64,000 bases of DNA from Siniperca chuatsi (GCF_020085105.1 NC_058064.1:18825323-18889322), one strand, 5' to 3'. Shown: positions 24,001 through 32,620, numbered from the stretch's first letter. Notes: generated by a model from the letters alone, not told the origin. A program made the numbers and translations.

Positions 24001-24065
24001 GCGACTACGTCATCATTGTTTTCCTCATCCTCCTTCAGGTCCTAATCAACTATGTCTTCAAGTAG
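7410..24065 (+). CDS. osbpl8: Oxysterol-binding protein-related protein 8 (ORP8), 20 coding exons, 5' end missing
   Basis: ORP8 is an ER-anchored lipid-exchange protein that works at ER-plasma membrane contacts, carrying phosphatidylserine outward in exchange for PI4P (known for the family). The exons join in consistent phase: 7410-7483, 8865-8945, 9422-9523, 10303-10506, 12485-12569, 13811-13976, 14104-14329, 14949-15133, 16032-16113, 16208-16306, 16566-16662, 16818-16916, 17378-17475, 18481-18570, 19116-19252, 19531-19716, 20835-20922, 22853-22955, 23742-23847, 23936-24065. All introns are GT-AG. The 811 visible residues contain a PH domain (about 76-190), an acidic linker (238-312), the ORD (about 320-690) with EQVSHHPP at 433-440, a coiled coil and a C-terminal anchor. 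Human ORP8 has 889 residues as I recall, so about 78 N-terminal residues lie upstream. ORP5 is the only close alternative; segments such as SKLYNGS-like, [16 protein letters not shown] and the FLQQRDY tail fit ORP8. Confidence 0.96.
8573..8612 (+). repeat. Possible SINE/LINE tail fragment
   Basis: The segment catttagtggatgactttat followed by tcagagcagcttaca resembles, with changes, the widespread fish repeat that reads 'catttagcagacgctttta' and 'tccaaagcgacttaca' (from memory). The match is imperfect and short. Confidence 0.35.
8865..8945 (+). CDS. osbpl8: osbpl8 exon: SETKLYNGS...KLTKKESLK
   Basis: An 81-bp exon of 27 codons, phase 0 at both ends, after acceptor tgttcag and before donor gtaaat. 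It encodes visible residues 25-51, starting [14 protein letters not shown] and ending KLTKKESLK. Human ORP8 has almost the same segment. It is serine- and lysine-rich and probably unstructured. Because it is phase 0 on both sides, skipping it would keep the reading frame. Confidence 0.95.
9422..9523 (+). CDS. osbpl8: osbpl8 exon: basic segment and start of PH domain
   Basis: A 102-bp exon of 34 codons, phase 0 at both ends. It encodes [18 protein letters not shown] and then [16 protein letters not shown]. The first half is strongly basic; in ORP5/ORP8 a polybasic stretch next to the PH domain helps bind acidic plasma-membrane lipids (family knowledge). The ADWLK end is the first beta strand of the PH domain. 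Confidence 0.96.
10303..10506 (+). CDS. osbpl8: osbpl8 exon: core of PH domain
   Basis: A 204-bp exon of 68 codons, phase 0 at both ends, between acceptor tttgatccag and donor gtcaga. It encodes [20 protein letters not shown] through SIWAVK, the central PH-domain strands (visible residues 86-153). The K-x-W-x-K-L-W-C-V-L pattern is typical of the PH strand 2-3 hairpin. Near-identical to human ORP8. The PH domain recruits the protein to plasma-membrane phosphoinositides. Confidence 0.97.
11115..11636. mobile_element. Non-autonomous inverted-repeat DNA element, family A copy 1
   Basis: It starts tttaaagggatagttcgaca and ends actattcctttaaa, the inverted counterpart. Between the ends are blocks shared with the other copies (gaaacagctagtctggctct; tatgctaagctaagctaaa). 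No coding capacity. It lies in an osbpl8 intron. The family is widespread in teleost genomes as I recall, but I do not assign a superfamily. Confidence 0.75.
12485..12569 (+). CDS. osbpl8: osbpl8 exon: PH domain strands 5-6
   Basis: An 85-bp exon after the longest coding-region intron seen so far (about 2 kb). It encodes [20 protein letters not shown] then FRAASESD and the first base of a split Gly codon completed by the next exon. The human segment differs at only a few positions. Donor gtaaga. Confidence 0.96.
13154..13177 (+). repeat. Terminal fragment of family A element
   Basis: tttaaaggaatagtttgaca matches the start of the family A element; what follows does not. It lies in an osbpl8 intron. 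Confidence 0.45.
13811..13976 (+). CDS. osbpl8: osbpl8 exon: C-terminal PH helix and linker
   Basis: A 166-bp exon. [20 protein letters not shown] is the C-terminal PH helix, with the conserved Trp. It is followed by [20 protein letters not shown] and [15 protein letters not shown], a variable linker. The donor is the gtgagt directly after TTCCA, so the split Gln codon is completed in the next exon; reading through would give an immediate TGA. This shows the exon ends at 13976. Confidence 0.95.
14104..14329 (+). CDS. osbpl8: osbpl8 exon: acidic linker between PH and ORD
   Basis: A 226-bp exon of 75 full codons. It is strongly acidic: [20 protein letters not shown], then [19 protein letters not shown] and EQSHEELGE. 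The [17 protein letters not shown] core matches human ORP8. It has many Ser/Asp/Glu positions that resemble casein-kinase-type sites (inference only). Donor gtaggg. Confidence 0.95.
14949..15133 (+). CDS. osbpl8: osbpl8 exon: start of ORD lipid-exchange domain
   Basis: A 185-bp exon. It encodes [19 protein letters not shown], then [40 protein letters not shown] and LSE. The [17 protein letters not shown] stretch is the lid and N-terminal region of the ORD; the conserved L-(S)KV-LPTF segment contacts the lipid and PI4P head group in the family. The last Glu codon is split across the intron. Almost identical to human. Confidence 0.97.
15171..15385 (+). mobile_element. Family A element, partial copy 2
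   Basis: It starts ttaaaggaatagttcgacat and carries gccaagagttagatgagtag and gaaacagctagtctggctct in the family order. The right half is lost or unrecognisable, so the copy is truncated. It lies in an osbpl8 intron. Confidence 0.65.
16032..16113 (+). CDS. osbpl8: osbpl8 exon: ORD helix, [18 protein letters not shown]
   Basis: An 82-bp exon after acceptor tttctcag. It encodes [20 protein letters not shown] then GFYKKPK. In ORP ORDs this amphipathic helix precedes the conserved K-K-P-x-N-P motif. It differs conservatively from human (ALEENPYFRLKK). Donor gtaagg, phase 0. Confidence 0.96.
16208..16306 (+). CDS. osbpl8: osbpl8 exon: [10 protein letters not shown] motif, ends at EQ of signature
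   Basis: A 99-bp, 33-codon exon, phase 0 on both sides. [18 protein letters not shown] contains the KPxNPxxGE motif that binds the PI4P phosphate in ORPs. It ends FYIAEQ, so the EQVSHHPP signature is cut by the following intron directly after EQ. The intron before it is only 94 bp. Confidence 0.97.
16566..16662 (+). CDS. osbpl8: osbpl8 exon: VSHHPP signature of ORD
   Basis: A 97-bp exon encoding [20 protein letters not shown] and [12 protein letters not shown] plus one base of a split Gly. The two His residues of the signature (visible residues 437-438) bind the 4-phosphate of PI4P in this family and are intact, so the protein should be competent for PI4P exchange (inference). Donor gtacac. 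Confidence 0.97.
16818..16916 (+). CDS. osbpl8: osbpl8 exon: ORD beta strands
   Basis: A 99-bp exon encoding [20 protein letters not shown] then [13 protein letters not shown]. It matches the human ORD strand region with two substitutions visible (D for E, N for T). Donor is gtcagc, an acceptable but weaker donor. Both ends are split Gly codons. Confidence 0.96.
17378..17475 (+). CDS. osbpl8: osbpl8 exon: [12 protein letters not shown]
   Basis: A 98-bp exon after acceptor ctggtag. It encodes [20 protein letters not shown] then [12 protein letters not shown]. The TGYSAxLEFKLK stretch is a core ORD barrel segment. It is highly similar to human ORP8. Donor gtatgg, phase 0. Confidence 0.96.
18265..18480 (+). 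repeat. Long polypyrimidine tract before an osbpl8 exon
   Basis: About 215 bases are almost entirely C and T on the coding strand, ending at the acceptor of the exon at 18481. It is low complexity; open frames in it are composition artefacts. It may supply an unusually strong pyrimidine tract for splicing (inference). Confidence 0.85.
18481..18570 (+). CDS. osbpl8: osbpl8 exon: [20 protein letters not shown]
   Basis: A 90-bp, 30-codon exon, phase 0 at both ends. It encodes [20 protein letters not shown] and [10 protein letters not shown], the barrel segment where the family binds lipid. It follows a pyrimidine tract of about 215 bp that reaches the acceptor (cctccag). Skipping would keep frame but remove part of the ORD. 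Confidence 0.96.
19116..19252 (+). CDS. osbpl8: osbpl8 exon: [12 protein letters not shown]...ESER
   Basis: A 137-bp exon. It encodes [40 protein letters not shown] and DSESE plus a split Arg codon. WNPTPELRQ and EEQGDSESE match human with several changes (human is QWRLIRHTVKFEEQGDFESE as I recall). Donor gtggat is weak after the exonic AAAG. Confidence 0.95.
19531..19716 (+). CDS. osbpl8: osbpl8 exon: C-terminal ORD helices
   Basis: A 186-bp exon beginning [20 protein letters not shown] and continuing [20 protein letters not shown] to GEWHYRYA. This helical segment with SLW/EKLW-type start, the EATxEK pair and DPxTGEWHY is diagnostic for the C-terminal ORD of ORP5/ORP8. Ends with a split Asp codon before gtgagt. 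Confidence 0.97.
20080..20113. repeat. (TA)n microsatellite
   Basis: About 17 uninterrupted TA units in an osbpl8 intron. Confidence 0.95.
20835..20922 (+). CDS. osbpl8: osbpl8 exon: [16 protein letters not shown]
   Basis: An 88-bp exon encoding [19 protein letters not shown] and [11 protein letters not shown]. It marks the end of the ORD. The donor used here is gtacgt directly after ATG. A second in-frame donor lies 66 bases further on (see the separate entry), so this exon may have two 3' ends. Confidence 0.95.
20923..20988 (+). other. osbpl8: Possible alternative 3' extension of an osbpl8 exon (22 codons)
   Basis: After the donor at 20923 the frame stays open for exactly 22 codons ([19 protein letters not shown] then KCQ) and reaches a strong donor, CAG followed by gtaggt. 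The extension is in phase 0, so joining to the next exon (22853) keeps the frame. The extension is Ser/Arg-rich. This is a prediction from sequence; no transcript was seen. Confidence 0.55.
21019..21049. repeat. A31 homopolymer
   Basis: Thirty-one uninterrupted A bases lie 30 bases after the alternative donor at 20989. It is either a slipped simple repeat or the tail of a retroinserted fragment; no target-site duplication was recognised. Confidence 0.9.
22853..22955 (+). CDS. osbpl8: osbpl8 exon: basic/Ser-rich tail segment
   Basis: A 103-bp exon encoding [20 protein letters not shown] then [14 protein letters not shown]. Human has VSVPKMKHK and SSPEPDIQDSSGSE flanking a variable middle. The acceptor is preceded by a GT-rich stretch rather than a pyrimidine tract. 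Ends with one base of a split Arg codon. Confidence 0.94.
23742..23847 (+). CDS. osbpl8: osbpl8 exon: predicted coiled coil
   Basis: A 106-bp exon encoding [20 protein letters not shown] and [16 protein letters not shown]. The first half is basic. The second half has a heptad-like pattern (L, I, I, I) and matches the human [14 protein letters not shown] segment. It lies just before the membrane anchor. Confidence 0.95.
23936..24065 (+). CDS. osbpl8: osbpl8 last coding exon: C-terminal ER membrane anchor
   Basis: A 130-bp coding part ending in TAG at 24063-24065. It encodes [20 protein letters not shown], then [20 protein letters not shown] and FK. The run [18 protein letters not shown] is a single hydrophobic helix, matching the tail anchor that holds ORP8 in the ER with its bulk in the cytosol. 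FLQQRDY is almost invariant in ORP8. Confidence 0.97.
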
Positions 24066-24772
24066 CAGCCATACCCCACAGAGCGACTGATGCCCTCGCA
24101 CACACAAACACACTCACACACTCTCTGAACATGAGGCGTCACAGAGGGGGGACTTTGACCTCTCACAATAAGTGACAACAATAGTCTACTCCAACTCTCT
24201 TCTTCTCTGTCTTTATTAAATCCAACTACACATGTCCAGAAAAGTGGAGACTTCCACACAAAAAGAGACTTTTTTAAAAACTCTTGTTTATTTTTAACCA
24301 GTCCATTCCAAAACTCTGGTGAGATCCACAAATTTCAAAGCGGAGAGGAGCAGCGATAAGGAGAAGTTGTTGGAGTTGAGATTTTGGTGTGATGAAATCT
24401 CGACTGCCACTCTGGAGCTTATTTTTAGCTGTTTGTTTTTTCTGATGGAGTGAAATTACTCCTGTTCCACATTTCACCTCAAAGGGGAACCACGGCCCAG
24501 ATGGTAACACAGATTTTAATTTGAATGTTTTTTTGTTTTTTTTATTGTTTTGTTTCTTTGCTTGTGTCCTATGTGAATAGAGGTCTGCTCGAAACAAAAA
24601 GCAGTGATAAGGGAGCGAAAAACAAAAAGTGGTCCAATCTATGTGACTTTTATTTTTTTATTATCAGATACTTTCATATCCGCTGGGGTTTCCACACATG
24701 GAAATGGATGAGAAAGACAAATAACGCAAGTGATATTGTCAAAAGGAACAGAAGCTATAATTTCTGCTGTAT

Positions 24773-24778
24773 AATAAA
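24773..24778 (+). terminator. Candidate proximal poly(A) signal of osbpl8
   Basis: AATAAA lies about 710 bases after the stop codon. The sequence after it is not strongly GT-rich, so use is uncertain. Confidence 0.4.
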
Positions 24779-25176
24779 ACTTCACCTTTTGCATACAAAG
24801 TCAATGTTTAAAGAAAAAATCAGATGTTGACACGTCATTGTATACTGTAGGTAGCATGTACAGACAGGATTGTGGTGTACAGTATTTTGTCTTCAGGCAC
24901 AAATGCACTGGAAATGTCAGATGTTTGTTTTATGTTAAGTCATTTTTATCAGTTCTACTGACGCTCAAGTGGACATCAAAATACTTTCACATTTCTGCCC
25001 TGAAGAGGTTTGGAGCATCAACAGAGGGTCAAAAAGATGGGGGTTATTAGTGATTTTTATGAGCTTCAGTGACCACTGCCGCAGTTTCAGGTAAAGGGAG
25101 TTGGTATTTTTTTAATCAAAGTCAACAAAGCTGAGTGATATAGTCTAAAAACTGCCTTCTTAGACCTAATGGCAAG

Positions 25177-25799
25177 TTAAAGGAATAATCGGAAATACCC
25201 TTATTTGCTTTCTTGCCGAGAGTTAGATGAGAAGATTGAAACCACTCATATGTGCGTTCAATACAGCCAGTAGCCGGTTAGCTTAGCTTAGCATAAAGAC
25301 TGGAAATCGAGGGAAACAGCTAGCCTGGCTCTGTCAAAAGGTAACGAAATCTGGCTACTACACCTCTAAAGCTCTCAAGTTAACACATTGTATCTCATTA
25401 GTTTAATATATATAAAAACCAAAGTGAAAAACAACACATATTGGTTTTACAGGGAATTACGTGCAGGGCTATTCCTGTCTTCAACGTGAGGTTGCCAGGC
25501 AACCAGCGGACACTTGATGTCTGGATAAGAATTAGTCCAGGACATACCCCCCTGTATAACCACAACATAGATTTTACACATCAGTTTTTGTACGGATGAA
25601 ACAAACAAGATGCAATGTGTTAATTAGTGAGTTTGAGAGGTGCTGGTAAGTGGATTTAGTCTTTATGCTAAGCTAAGCTAAATGGCTGACATGTTTAGCT
25701 TCATTTTAATTGTACATAGTGGTATCAATCTTCTCATCTAACTTTTGGCAAGGCACTGAATAAGTGTATTTCCCAAAATAAACTGACTGTTCCTTTAAA
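25177..25799. mobile_element. Family A element copy 3, inside osbpl8 3' UTR
   Basis: It begins ttaaaggaataatcggaaat and ends actgttcctttaaa. Facing blocks include gcttagcttagcataaagac near 25280 and gtctttatgctaagctaagc near 25660, which are inverse complements. Most complete copy in the gene. If the long 3' UTR is used, the arms could pair in the mRNA. Confidence 0.8.
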
Positions 25800-26347
25800 A
25801 TTAGTTATTTAAATTGCAGTTAAGTTGTGCAACCATATAGACATAATATAAAAGGTGTACAGACTAGCTGGTCTAAAGAATGGTCTCTAAATATAAAAAC
25901 AGACCCCAGACCAAGCCATGGAAGAGAAAACCCTTAACACTCCCCTTAGCTGGTGACTGCAGCGACATCATGGCAAAGTCAAATTCAGAGCATCAGTCAT
26001 CACTTCCAGTGCTTTTGAACCTCAAATGTTAACCAGGAAAACTAGAATAGACACTTAAGTAAGCTACTAGTGGGAGGAAGAGATAGACTTTTTCTAATTA
26101 CTACTATCACCATAGTAAACCATTCCAAATGTACGCAAGTACCAGCCAAACTCAATGTGTAGAGTAGGAGTCGGCCCTGTTCACTGTGTAAATATCCAAT
26201 GGGATGACTCGTTCTCGCATGTAGCGCGTGGCATTTCAACACCAAGGTTTCGCAATACAGACACTCCCGCGCTCTGTGCACAAGCCAGTCTTTTCAACCT
26301 TGTGTGTCTTTCTGTCCACTGCTCTGTAGATACACATGGACGTGGGC

Positions 26348-26365
26348 AAAAAAAAAAAAAAAAAA
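26348..26365. repeat. A18 homopolymer
   Basis: An uninterrupted run of A in the presumed 3' UTR of osbpl8. An oligo(dT) primer could misprime here in cDNA work. Confidence 0.9.
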
Positions 26366-27997
26366 CAGATTAGTGGGGTACACAGTTAGATTCCCAGCGA
26401 AAATGTCTCCAAATGGCCTCAAGAAGTTGCTGTTATTCAGCAGTAGTTGCAGAATTAAATAACTTTTGGGAAATTTTGTATACATTGTGGTTCCAATCTG
26501 TTGCCTTCCTCTTTGGAAACATGGATTTTGACATTTTAAAGTCTCAGAAACAGTATGCTAGATAACAAAGTTCAGAAATAAATGGCGGAGATAATACCCT
26601 GAACATTTACAGCGTTGTGAGGACTATGACCTATGAGGACTGACTAAGTTAAGGGCTGTGTTTAGCACTGTTACACATAAAAACAAACTCTGGTCCCGGC
26701 AATCTAGTTTGTATACTGAAAAGTTAGTTTGGAAACTATATTTGTTTTCAGTATCAACCAAGGATGAAGGCAGCATATTAAAACCCATACCTGACCTTTT
26801 TACCACGCAGCCGGTCAGGATTTTCTCCTAAGATGCAAGTAACTACTAATTGAAGCAGTTCAAAAAGATCCAAACCACTTATGGACCATATCTGAACATT
26901 GATTTTGTATATCTCTTCGCCTGTCATGATGTTAGCCTTGTCGACGTTTACATATCCGATTGCCTCCGCCGTCAGCAGACTGTTAAGCGATGAAAACTTT
27001 GTAATGCTAACACAGGTATAAAGAAAGACTGGTAGCATCATCGGGAGACAGCTGTACCCCCTTAAGTTACCCGGCTGGCCCGTGTGTATCTGTACGTGTA
27101 TTTTTGTGTGTCCTCATTGCCTCGATCGCTCATCTTAAATAGAGAAACCAGATGTTAGAATGTGGAGAAATAAGTATATACCAGTGCCTTCTAGAGTCGG
27201 ACTGGGGAGGGGGTAGATAGGGGGTTTAGCGGAGGTGATAGGAGGTCGGCAGGGATGTGGGGGGTGTGGTGTGGAGCATACTAACATAGCCAGAGTCTAA
27301 GTCTCCAGGTGAACTAATAATGAAGGGAATGATCTGATTGGTGGAAGGACTCAGACCTGGACTTGGACTAGGACCCTGGCGATGGCTGTAGTCACTGTAG
27401 TGTTTTAGAGCGGACGTGCCATACGAAGCCTTAGAAATGAGTCTGACTCTGGCTCCACAGCTCACCACCCCACCCAGCTCCTGCCTCCCCTTCTGAAGCG
27501 TCGCCATAGTAACTCACCCGTAGGTTTCCAGATGCTGATTCCTGCCACAGGAGAGAGAGGGAGGGAGAGAGACCACTCCTCTCCATTGTCGTCCTTGTCC
27601 CTCTCTCGCTCTCTCACACACCAAATTCAGAGGGAAATAAACATCTCTGCTGTCTGTTGTTGTTGCTGTATCTGTAAAATAATACATTTTATTTATTCCT
27701 CTTTTGTATGTGGGTTTATGTTTAACTTTTTCTGCTTGTAGCATTAGATCACTTCTCGTTTCTTGTTAAACGTTTTTCAATGCTGATTTTAAAGTCACAC
27801 ACAGTTGGTTTTAATCCACACCTCGTTACTTGACATCACACACAAGCGACTTGTGCACACTGTCAATGTCAACCCCCCCACCCCGCCCCACACACACCCC
27901 TACCCTTTTTCCTATCTGATTACCTGAATATATTTACTGTATCTCCATGGCAACTATAACTTTCTAGAAGTTTATGGTCACACGTAACATAACACAG

Positions 27998-28003
27998 AAT
28001 AAA
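27998..28003 (+). terminator. Candidate distal poly(A) signal of osbpl8
   Basis: AATAAA is followed at 20-45 bases by a GT-rich stretch (cttctgtctgtgtttggtg), as expected for a cleavage site. It would give a 3' UTR of about 3.9 kb. Confidence 0.5.
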
Positions 28004-28025
28004 AACAAATGACATCCTGGGGTCT

Positions 28026-29455
28026 TCTGTCTGTGTTTGGTGTAAAGACACACACCATTGTCCAAAGCAACTGTATACGACATTTATTTTTCATTCTGTA
28101 TTTAATGATATTGTATGAGGGGGTGGTGATTGTCATCACTGTTTAGATTATCTGTCCAAAAAAGAGTCCATTACAATTGTATGTGTAGTTTTGTAACTGC
28201 AAAAAAGTGTAACATGGATTAAAATCTAGACCAAAACATAAACAAGGTATCATTATGCAAATTACTACAAAGTGCTGGTGAAGTCAAAGCAATTGCATAT
28301 GGAAACATGTCACTGAGAATTAAACACAAGTCTAAATCCAGGCCAATACTCAGCTGGATTTGAGAAAGGAATCTAAATAACATCAGAAAAACCAAATAGA
28401 GGAAAATAAATGAATAACAATAAGAAATGAAAATAGATTGAAACAGCCCTGACACGTGGAATGAAATCAGTGTGTGTATGAGAGAGAGAAATGGGAAAGA
28501 GAATTGGTTTAGGATTATCTAGATTTAAATCAGATTTATTTGTTTGTTTCTTATCATCAAATAAACCATTTTCATATTTTTCCAGTTTAAAAGTAACTGA
28601 AGATTTTTTATCTTTTATTTTAATTTTGTGCATTTTTTCAGCCATAACAAACCACATTTCACTCCTATCTGATAAACTTATGTGCACACTAGGTAGCATA
28701 AAAAATAAACTAAATCTTACATTTCTTTCCCCCTCTTTTGATGCAGATGGTCAGATGTTTAAAACTAATTTTTAACACAGGAAAGGCCTTGAAGCGGCCA
28801 TTTTGAATTTTAAAACTTTAATTAATTTTTTTTGAGATCTACATATTGCTCACATACATAAACAATGTATGTTGTGAAATGCGAGGTGGCGTACTCTTAA
28901 GACTATGCTAAAAGACAAGTGTGCAATGAATAATAATAACTGGAATAGTAAAAATAAGAATTAGAAAAAAAGAAATATAAAGGATACTGGCCTGAATAAG
29001 CTAGTGTTATTAAGATATTTAAATCACCAAATTAAATAATGGTTATAATTTCATTTGTCTTAAATTAAAATTAATTCATCCTAAGTGGTCGGCATTTCAA
29101 GTGATAAAACCACCAAAAGTGATAATTTGCAAGATTCTTCATTGTTTGAAAACATTTGGTTCACTGTAAAACAGCGCAGCCGCCATTAGAGGGAGATACA
29201 GAGTCTTCTTCCAGCTTAGCACCAGTTGGTTTGAGCTGATTAGACCTGTCACTGTGATTTCCTGAACCACACACACACATCCACATCCAGCTGTGACCCC
29301 ATATGTCAGGTTCACCATTTGTTCTAATAATCCGACACTTCCTGGAGGTTACAGAGGGTTGAGGCTGGACTGTTGCAGTTTCATATCCATGGACCAGCCC
29401 TTCAGCAATTGTTAAAGTGCCCTCAAGCAAGGCACCTGACCCCCAGCTGGTCCAG
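28026..29455. other. Intergenic AT-rich stretch
   Basis: No gene, exon series or clear repeat is seen. Base composition is AT-rich with several long A or T runs. Confidence 0.6.
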
Positions 29456-29461
29456 TAACAC

Positions 29462-29735
29462 AAATACATATTTTTCCTCTTACCTGTGGTGCTGTTTATC
29501 CATCTAGATTGTTTTGGTGTGAGTTGCTAAGTTTTGGTGAGATCAGCTGTAGAGATGTCTGCATTTTTTGAATATAATGTAACTATGTGGCACTCAGCTT
29601 GTAGCGCTCAAAGCGCCAAAAAAGATTTGTTGTGAGCAGTTTCATGTCGGAACTATTTTCCTTCTACTCTGCAACTCAAACCAAACAATCTAGATGGATA
29701 AACAGCACTACAGGTAAGAGGAAAAATGTGTATTT
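29462..29735. mobile_element. Short inverted-repeat DNA element (MITE-like), family B
   Basis: The arms 29462-29517 and 29681-29735 are about 55 bp and nearly exact inverse complements (two substitutions and one extra T). They carry ttcctcttacctgt and tttatccatctagattgttt. The internal part is only about 160 bp and has no coding capacity. Larger copies of this family occur in other fish from memory, so this copy looks internally deleted. Confidence 0.8.
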
Positions 29736-30454
29736 TTGATTTGGGGGTGAACTGTCCCCTTAGGGTAAGAAAGATATTAAGGGCTTCTTTTAAAAAAATT
29801 TCCATACCTTTTAATTCTGTACCACTTTATTCATCCATTGGATCAGTACAAAGGACAAGAAAGAAGATTAAAATACAGATAATTACAAGAAACATTAAAA
29901 GTGGAAATGTGGAAACATAAAACACATAAGGTTTTTTTTTTTTGCCTAACATTTTGTACTTCTCTTGTCTGTAATTATAAATGATTATCACAGTTATTAA
30001 TGAGGATTGCATTATCTATCAAGTTCCAACATAATTCCTTAAAAAATTGAGATTTGAGAATAATAACATTAAACCTTAAAATTTGACGAAGGAAAACAAT
30101 TACTTGAAAGTTTTTCCTGAGAATAAATCAACTTCTGAAATCATCACATCCTGAATTTAAGAAAACCAGGAATAACACCCAACACCCACTGTCCTTGAAC
30201 TTCACCAAATTGCACTTAGAAAGGCTTGAAAGTGAAGTGAGCTTGAGCAGCCCTAGTCTACACACACAGTTGTCTAAATCTATTGGCCAGGCATCCCCAG
30301 TGTCATTTCCTCAGCCAAGGACGTTGACAAAGGTTGATAGAGCAGAACAGTCCTTCCTGTCCCTCTCAGATAACAACAAAACATCGGATATCAATCCCCA
30401 CTCTGTCCCTTCTCTGCTTTGCTCTGCTGCTTTGCATCAACACCCTGATACTGC

Positions 30455-30700
30455 TTTAGAAAGGGAGAGAAAGGAGAGAGAACGAAAGGGAAGACAGGAG
30501 GGAAAGAAGGCGATGGTGGGAAAAGGGCAGAGCAAGAGGTAGAAGAAGCAGAGGAAGCAAACAGGAGGAGGAATCAATCAAGGAAGGGTGGGTGAGGTGG
30601 GAAGGAAGGAGAGGAGGGAGAGACGGACCAAGGGATGGAGAGGAAAGATGGTAGTGTAAAAGAAGGAGCAATTATGAAGGAAGAGCGAGATGGAGGTGTT
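30455..30700. repeat. Polypurine (GGA/GAA-rich) tract
   Basis: About 245 bases are mostly A and G on the + strand, with gaagg, gagag and ggaggag motifs. The open frames on either strand here are composition artefacts. Confidence 0.8.
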
Positions 30701-31049
30701 TGAAGCAGTGTTTTCCTTTCCCATCCATCCCAATTCCAGACAGTTTACCTAAATACATTTTCTGTGTTCAAATAGTTGATTAACTTTAAAGTAACATTTC
30801 TTAAAAGTTTCTTTATCAGTCAACCAAATTTGAAGATAAGGAAAACAACTTACTCTTATTTCAATGAATATCACAATGTCAGAAACACACAATCGCCTAC
30901 TTTTTCAGAACGGTAATTTTTAATCTCTTTGTCAAACTGCTCTCCAAAATGTATTTGTCATTCCAACATTTATGTAACTCTCAGATAATAAAGCTAAAGT
31001 GGCTGTTGCTTCCATACAAATGGAAGTTCACACTTCACAAGAGCTAGCT

Positions 31050-31490
31050 CAAAGTTCAGTTCACACAGATTAAAATTAACTAGTTCACGTTCATTTCTTC
31101 TGATTTTGTCCTTTACAAAATGCTGTGAGTTTGACTTGGGTTGAGGAACTTTGCGGCTGTTGGCTCGTCTTACCCTTTGTTAATGATTTTTTTGATCATC
31201 ATTCACTCGCAGATATTTCCCAAGACTGGTTGGATGCTTCAGCACGCTGTGTTTCAAAAATCTATGTCCTATCAACTTCTGTGACCCAAAACAACTGGTT
31301 GCCGTTTAAAACAGTGCGTGACCGTCGTTCACTCCTGCCAGCGTTAACGACGCTTACGCACTGTGTTTTACGTTTAACTACGCTTGCTCACGTTCATTAG
31401 TTGCAAACGGATACGTTCAGTTCAGCGTTCACCAAAAACTTGAGCATGTTAAATGAACGGCGCTCTTTCATTCTCAAAACTGGTCATTTG
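31050..31490. repeat. Possible decayed repeat with gttcac/gaacg motifs
   Basis: actagttcacgttcattt near 31080 and aaatgaacggcgctc near 31452 are partly inverse complements, and acgttcattagttgc lies between. This resembles an old inverted-repeat element. The evidence is weak. Confidence 0.3.
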
Positions 31491-31599
31491 AGTCATTATT
31501 CATATACAAAGTACTGATTAGTAGAGTTTGAATTTTCGTTGTCTATATGTGTACGCTTAAAAGAGTTCCTAGCAAATCTAAAGATTTTTTCACCCACGT

Positions 31600-32501
31600 A
31601 ACATTGCAAAAATCAGGCACATCCTGTCTCAAAATGATGCTGAAAAATGAGTGCATGCATTTGTTACTTCTTGGCTGGATTACTGCAAGTCCTTATTATC
31701 CGGCTGCCCGAATAAGTCCCTTAAGACTCTCCAGTTGATCCAGAATGCTGCGGCACGTGTACTGACAAAAACTAGGAAAATTAGCATTAGCGCTTCTCTG
31801 CACTGGCTCCCTGTAAAATCCAGAATAGAATTTAAAATCCTTTTTCTCACCTACAAAGCTCTTAATGGTCAGGCACCATCATATCTTAAAGATCTCATAA
31901 TACCATATTATCCGACTAGAACACTACGCTCCCTCACTGAGGGTTACTTCTGGTTCCTGTCTCCAAAAGTAGAATGGAGCCTTCAGTTATCAAACTCCTC
32001 ATCTGTGGAATCAGATCCCAGTTTGGGTTCGGGAGGCAGACACCATCTCCACATTTAAGAGTAGGCTAAAGACTTTCCTCTTTGATAAAGCTTATAGTTA
32101 GGGTTGGCTTGGGTGAGTCCTGAACCATCCCTTAGTTATGCTGCTATAGGCCTAGACTGCCGGGAGACTTCCCATGATGCACCTCTTTCCTCTCTCCTCC
32201 TCTCCCTCTCCATCTGTATGCATTTTTATCCCATTACTGCATGTTACTAACTTGACATCTTCTCTCTCCCGTAGTTTTGTGCTTTCTTGTTTCTCTCCTC
32301 TCTCCTTTTGTCGCTTTCAGCAGGTATTTCTGCCTCCGGAGCTGCAGAGTCTGGATCTGTGGTTTTGGGCCACTTCCTACCCCTGTGTTCCTGCTCGACA
32401 ACTGCTCCTACAGTTGTTGTTATTGGCTCTGTTGCTGACATTATTTTTCCTATAGCTGTCAAAGAGTTTCCCTTCGGGGATCAATAAAGTATTTCTGATT
32501 C
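31600..32501 (+). mobile_element. Decayed L2-type non-LTR retrotransposon, 3' end
   Basis: An open frame at 31651-32058 encodes the C-terminal end of a fish L2/CR1-group reverse-transcriptase polyprotein: LDYCKSLLSGCPNKSLKTLQ, LIQNAAARVLTKTRK, SLHWLPVKSRIEFKILFLTY, KALNGQAPSYLKDLIIPYYP. The usual HISP-type residues before the LHWLPV block are altered, and the frame shifts after TLRS. The copy is 5' truncated. It ends in the tail agtttcccttcggggatcaa and taaagtatttctgattc at 32463-32501. Confidence 0.85.
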
Positions 32502-32620
32502 CTATTATTACTAATTTATTAATATTAACACTACAATTACTATTCTACTATTTTTAAAACATTATAATAATAATTCTACGTGGTCTTTGCATTGTGTTGG
32601 GTTGAATTGAATTGAATAGT

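Larger units (their letters stand above)
24066..28025 (+). other. osbpl8: osbpl8 3' UTR (extent inferred)
   Basis: No splice or coding signal of another gene is seen after the stop codon until well past 28 kb. The long UTR is inferred from the AATAAA at 27998 with GT-rich sequence after it. Human OSBPL8 also has a long 3' UTR (general knowledge). A shorter form could end near 24800. The segment holds an inverted-repeat transposon at 25177-25799 and an A18 run at 26348-26365. Confidence 0.55.

Noticed and set aside
27226..27507. Minus-strand open frame of 93 codons (MATLQKGRQELGGVV...)
   Set aside because: It lies within the presumed osbpl8 3' UTR, matches no family I know and has no supporting splice or promoter structure.
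31125..31400. Open frame MSLTWVEELCGCWLV...
   Set aside because: It sits in a probable decayed repeat with gttcac motifs; no protein family recognised.
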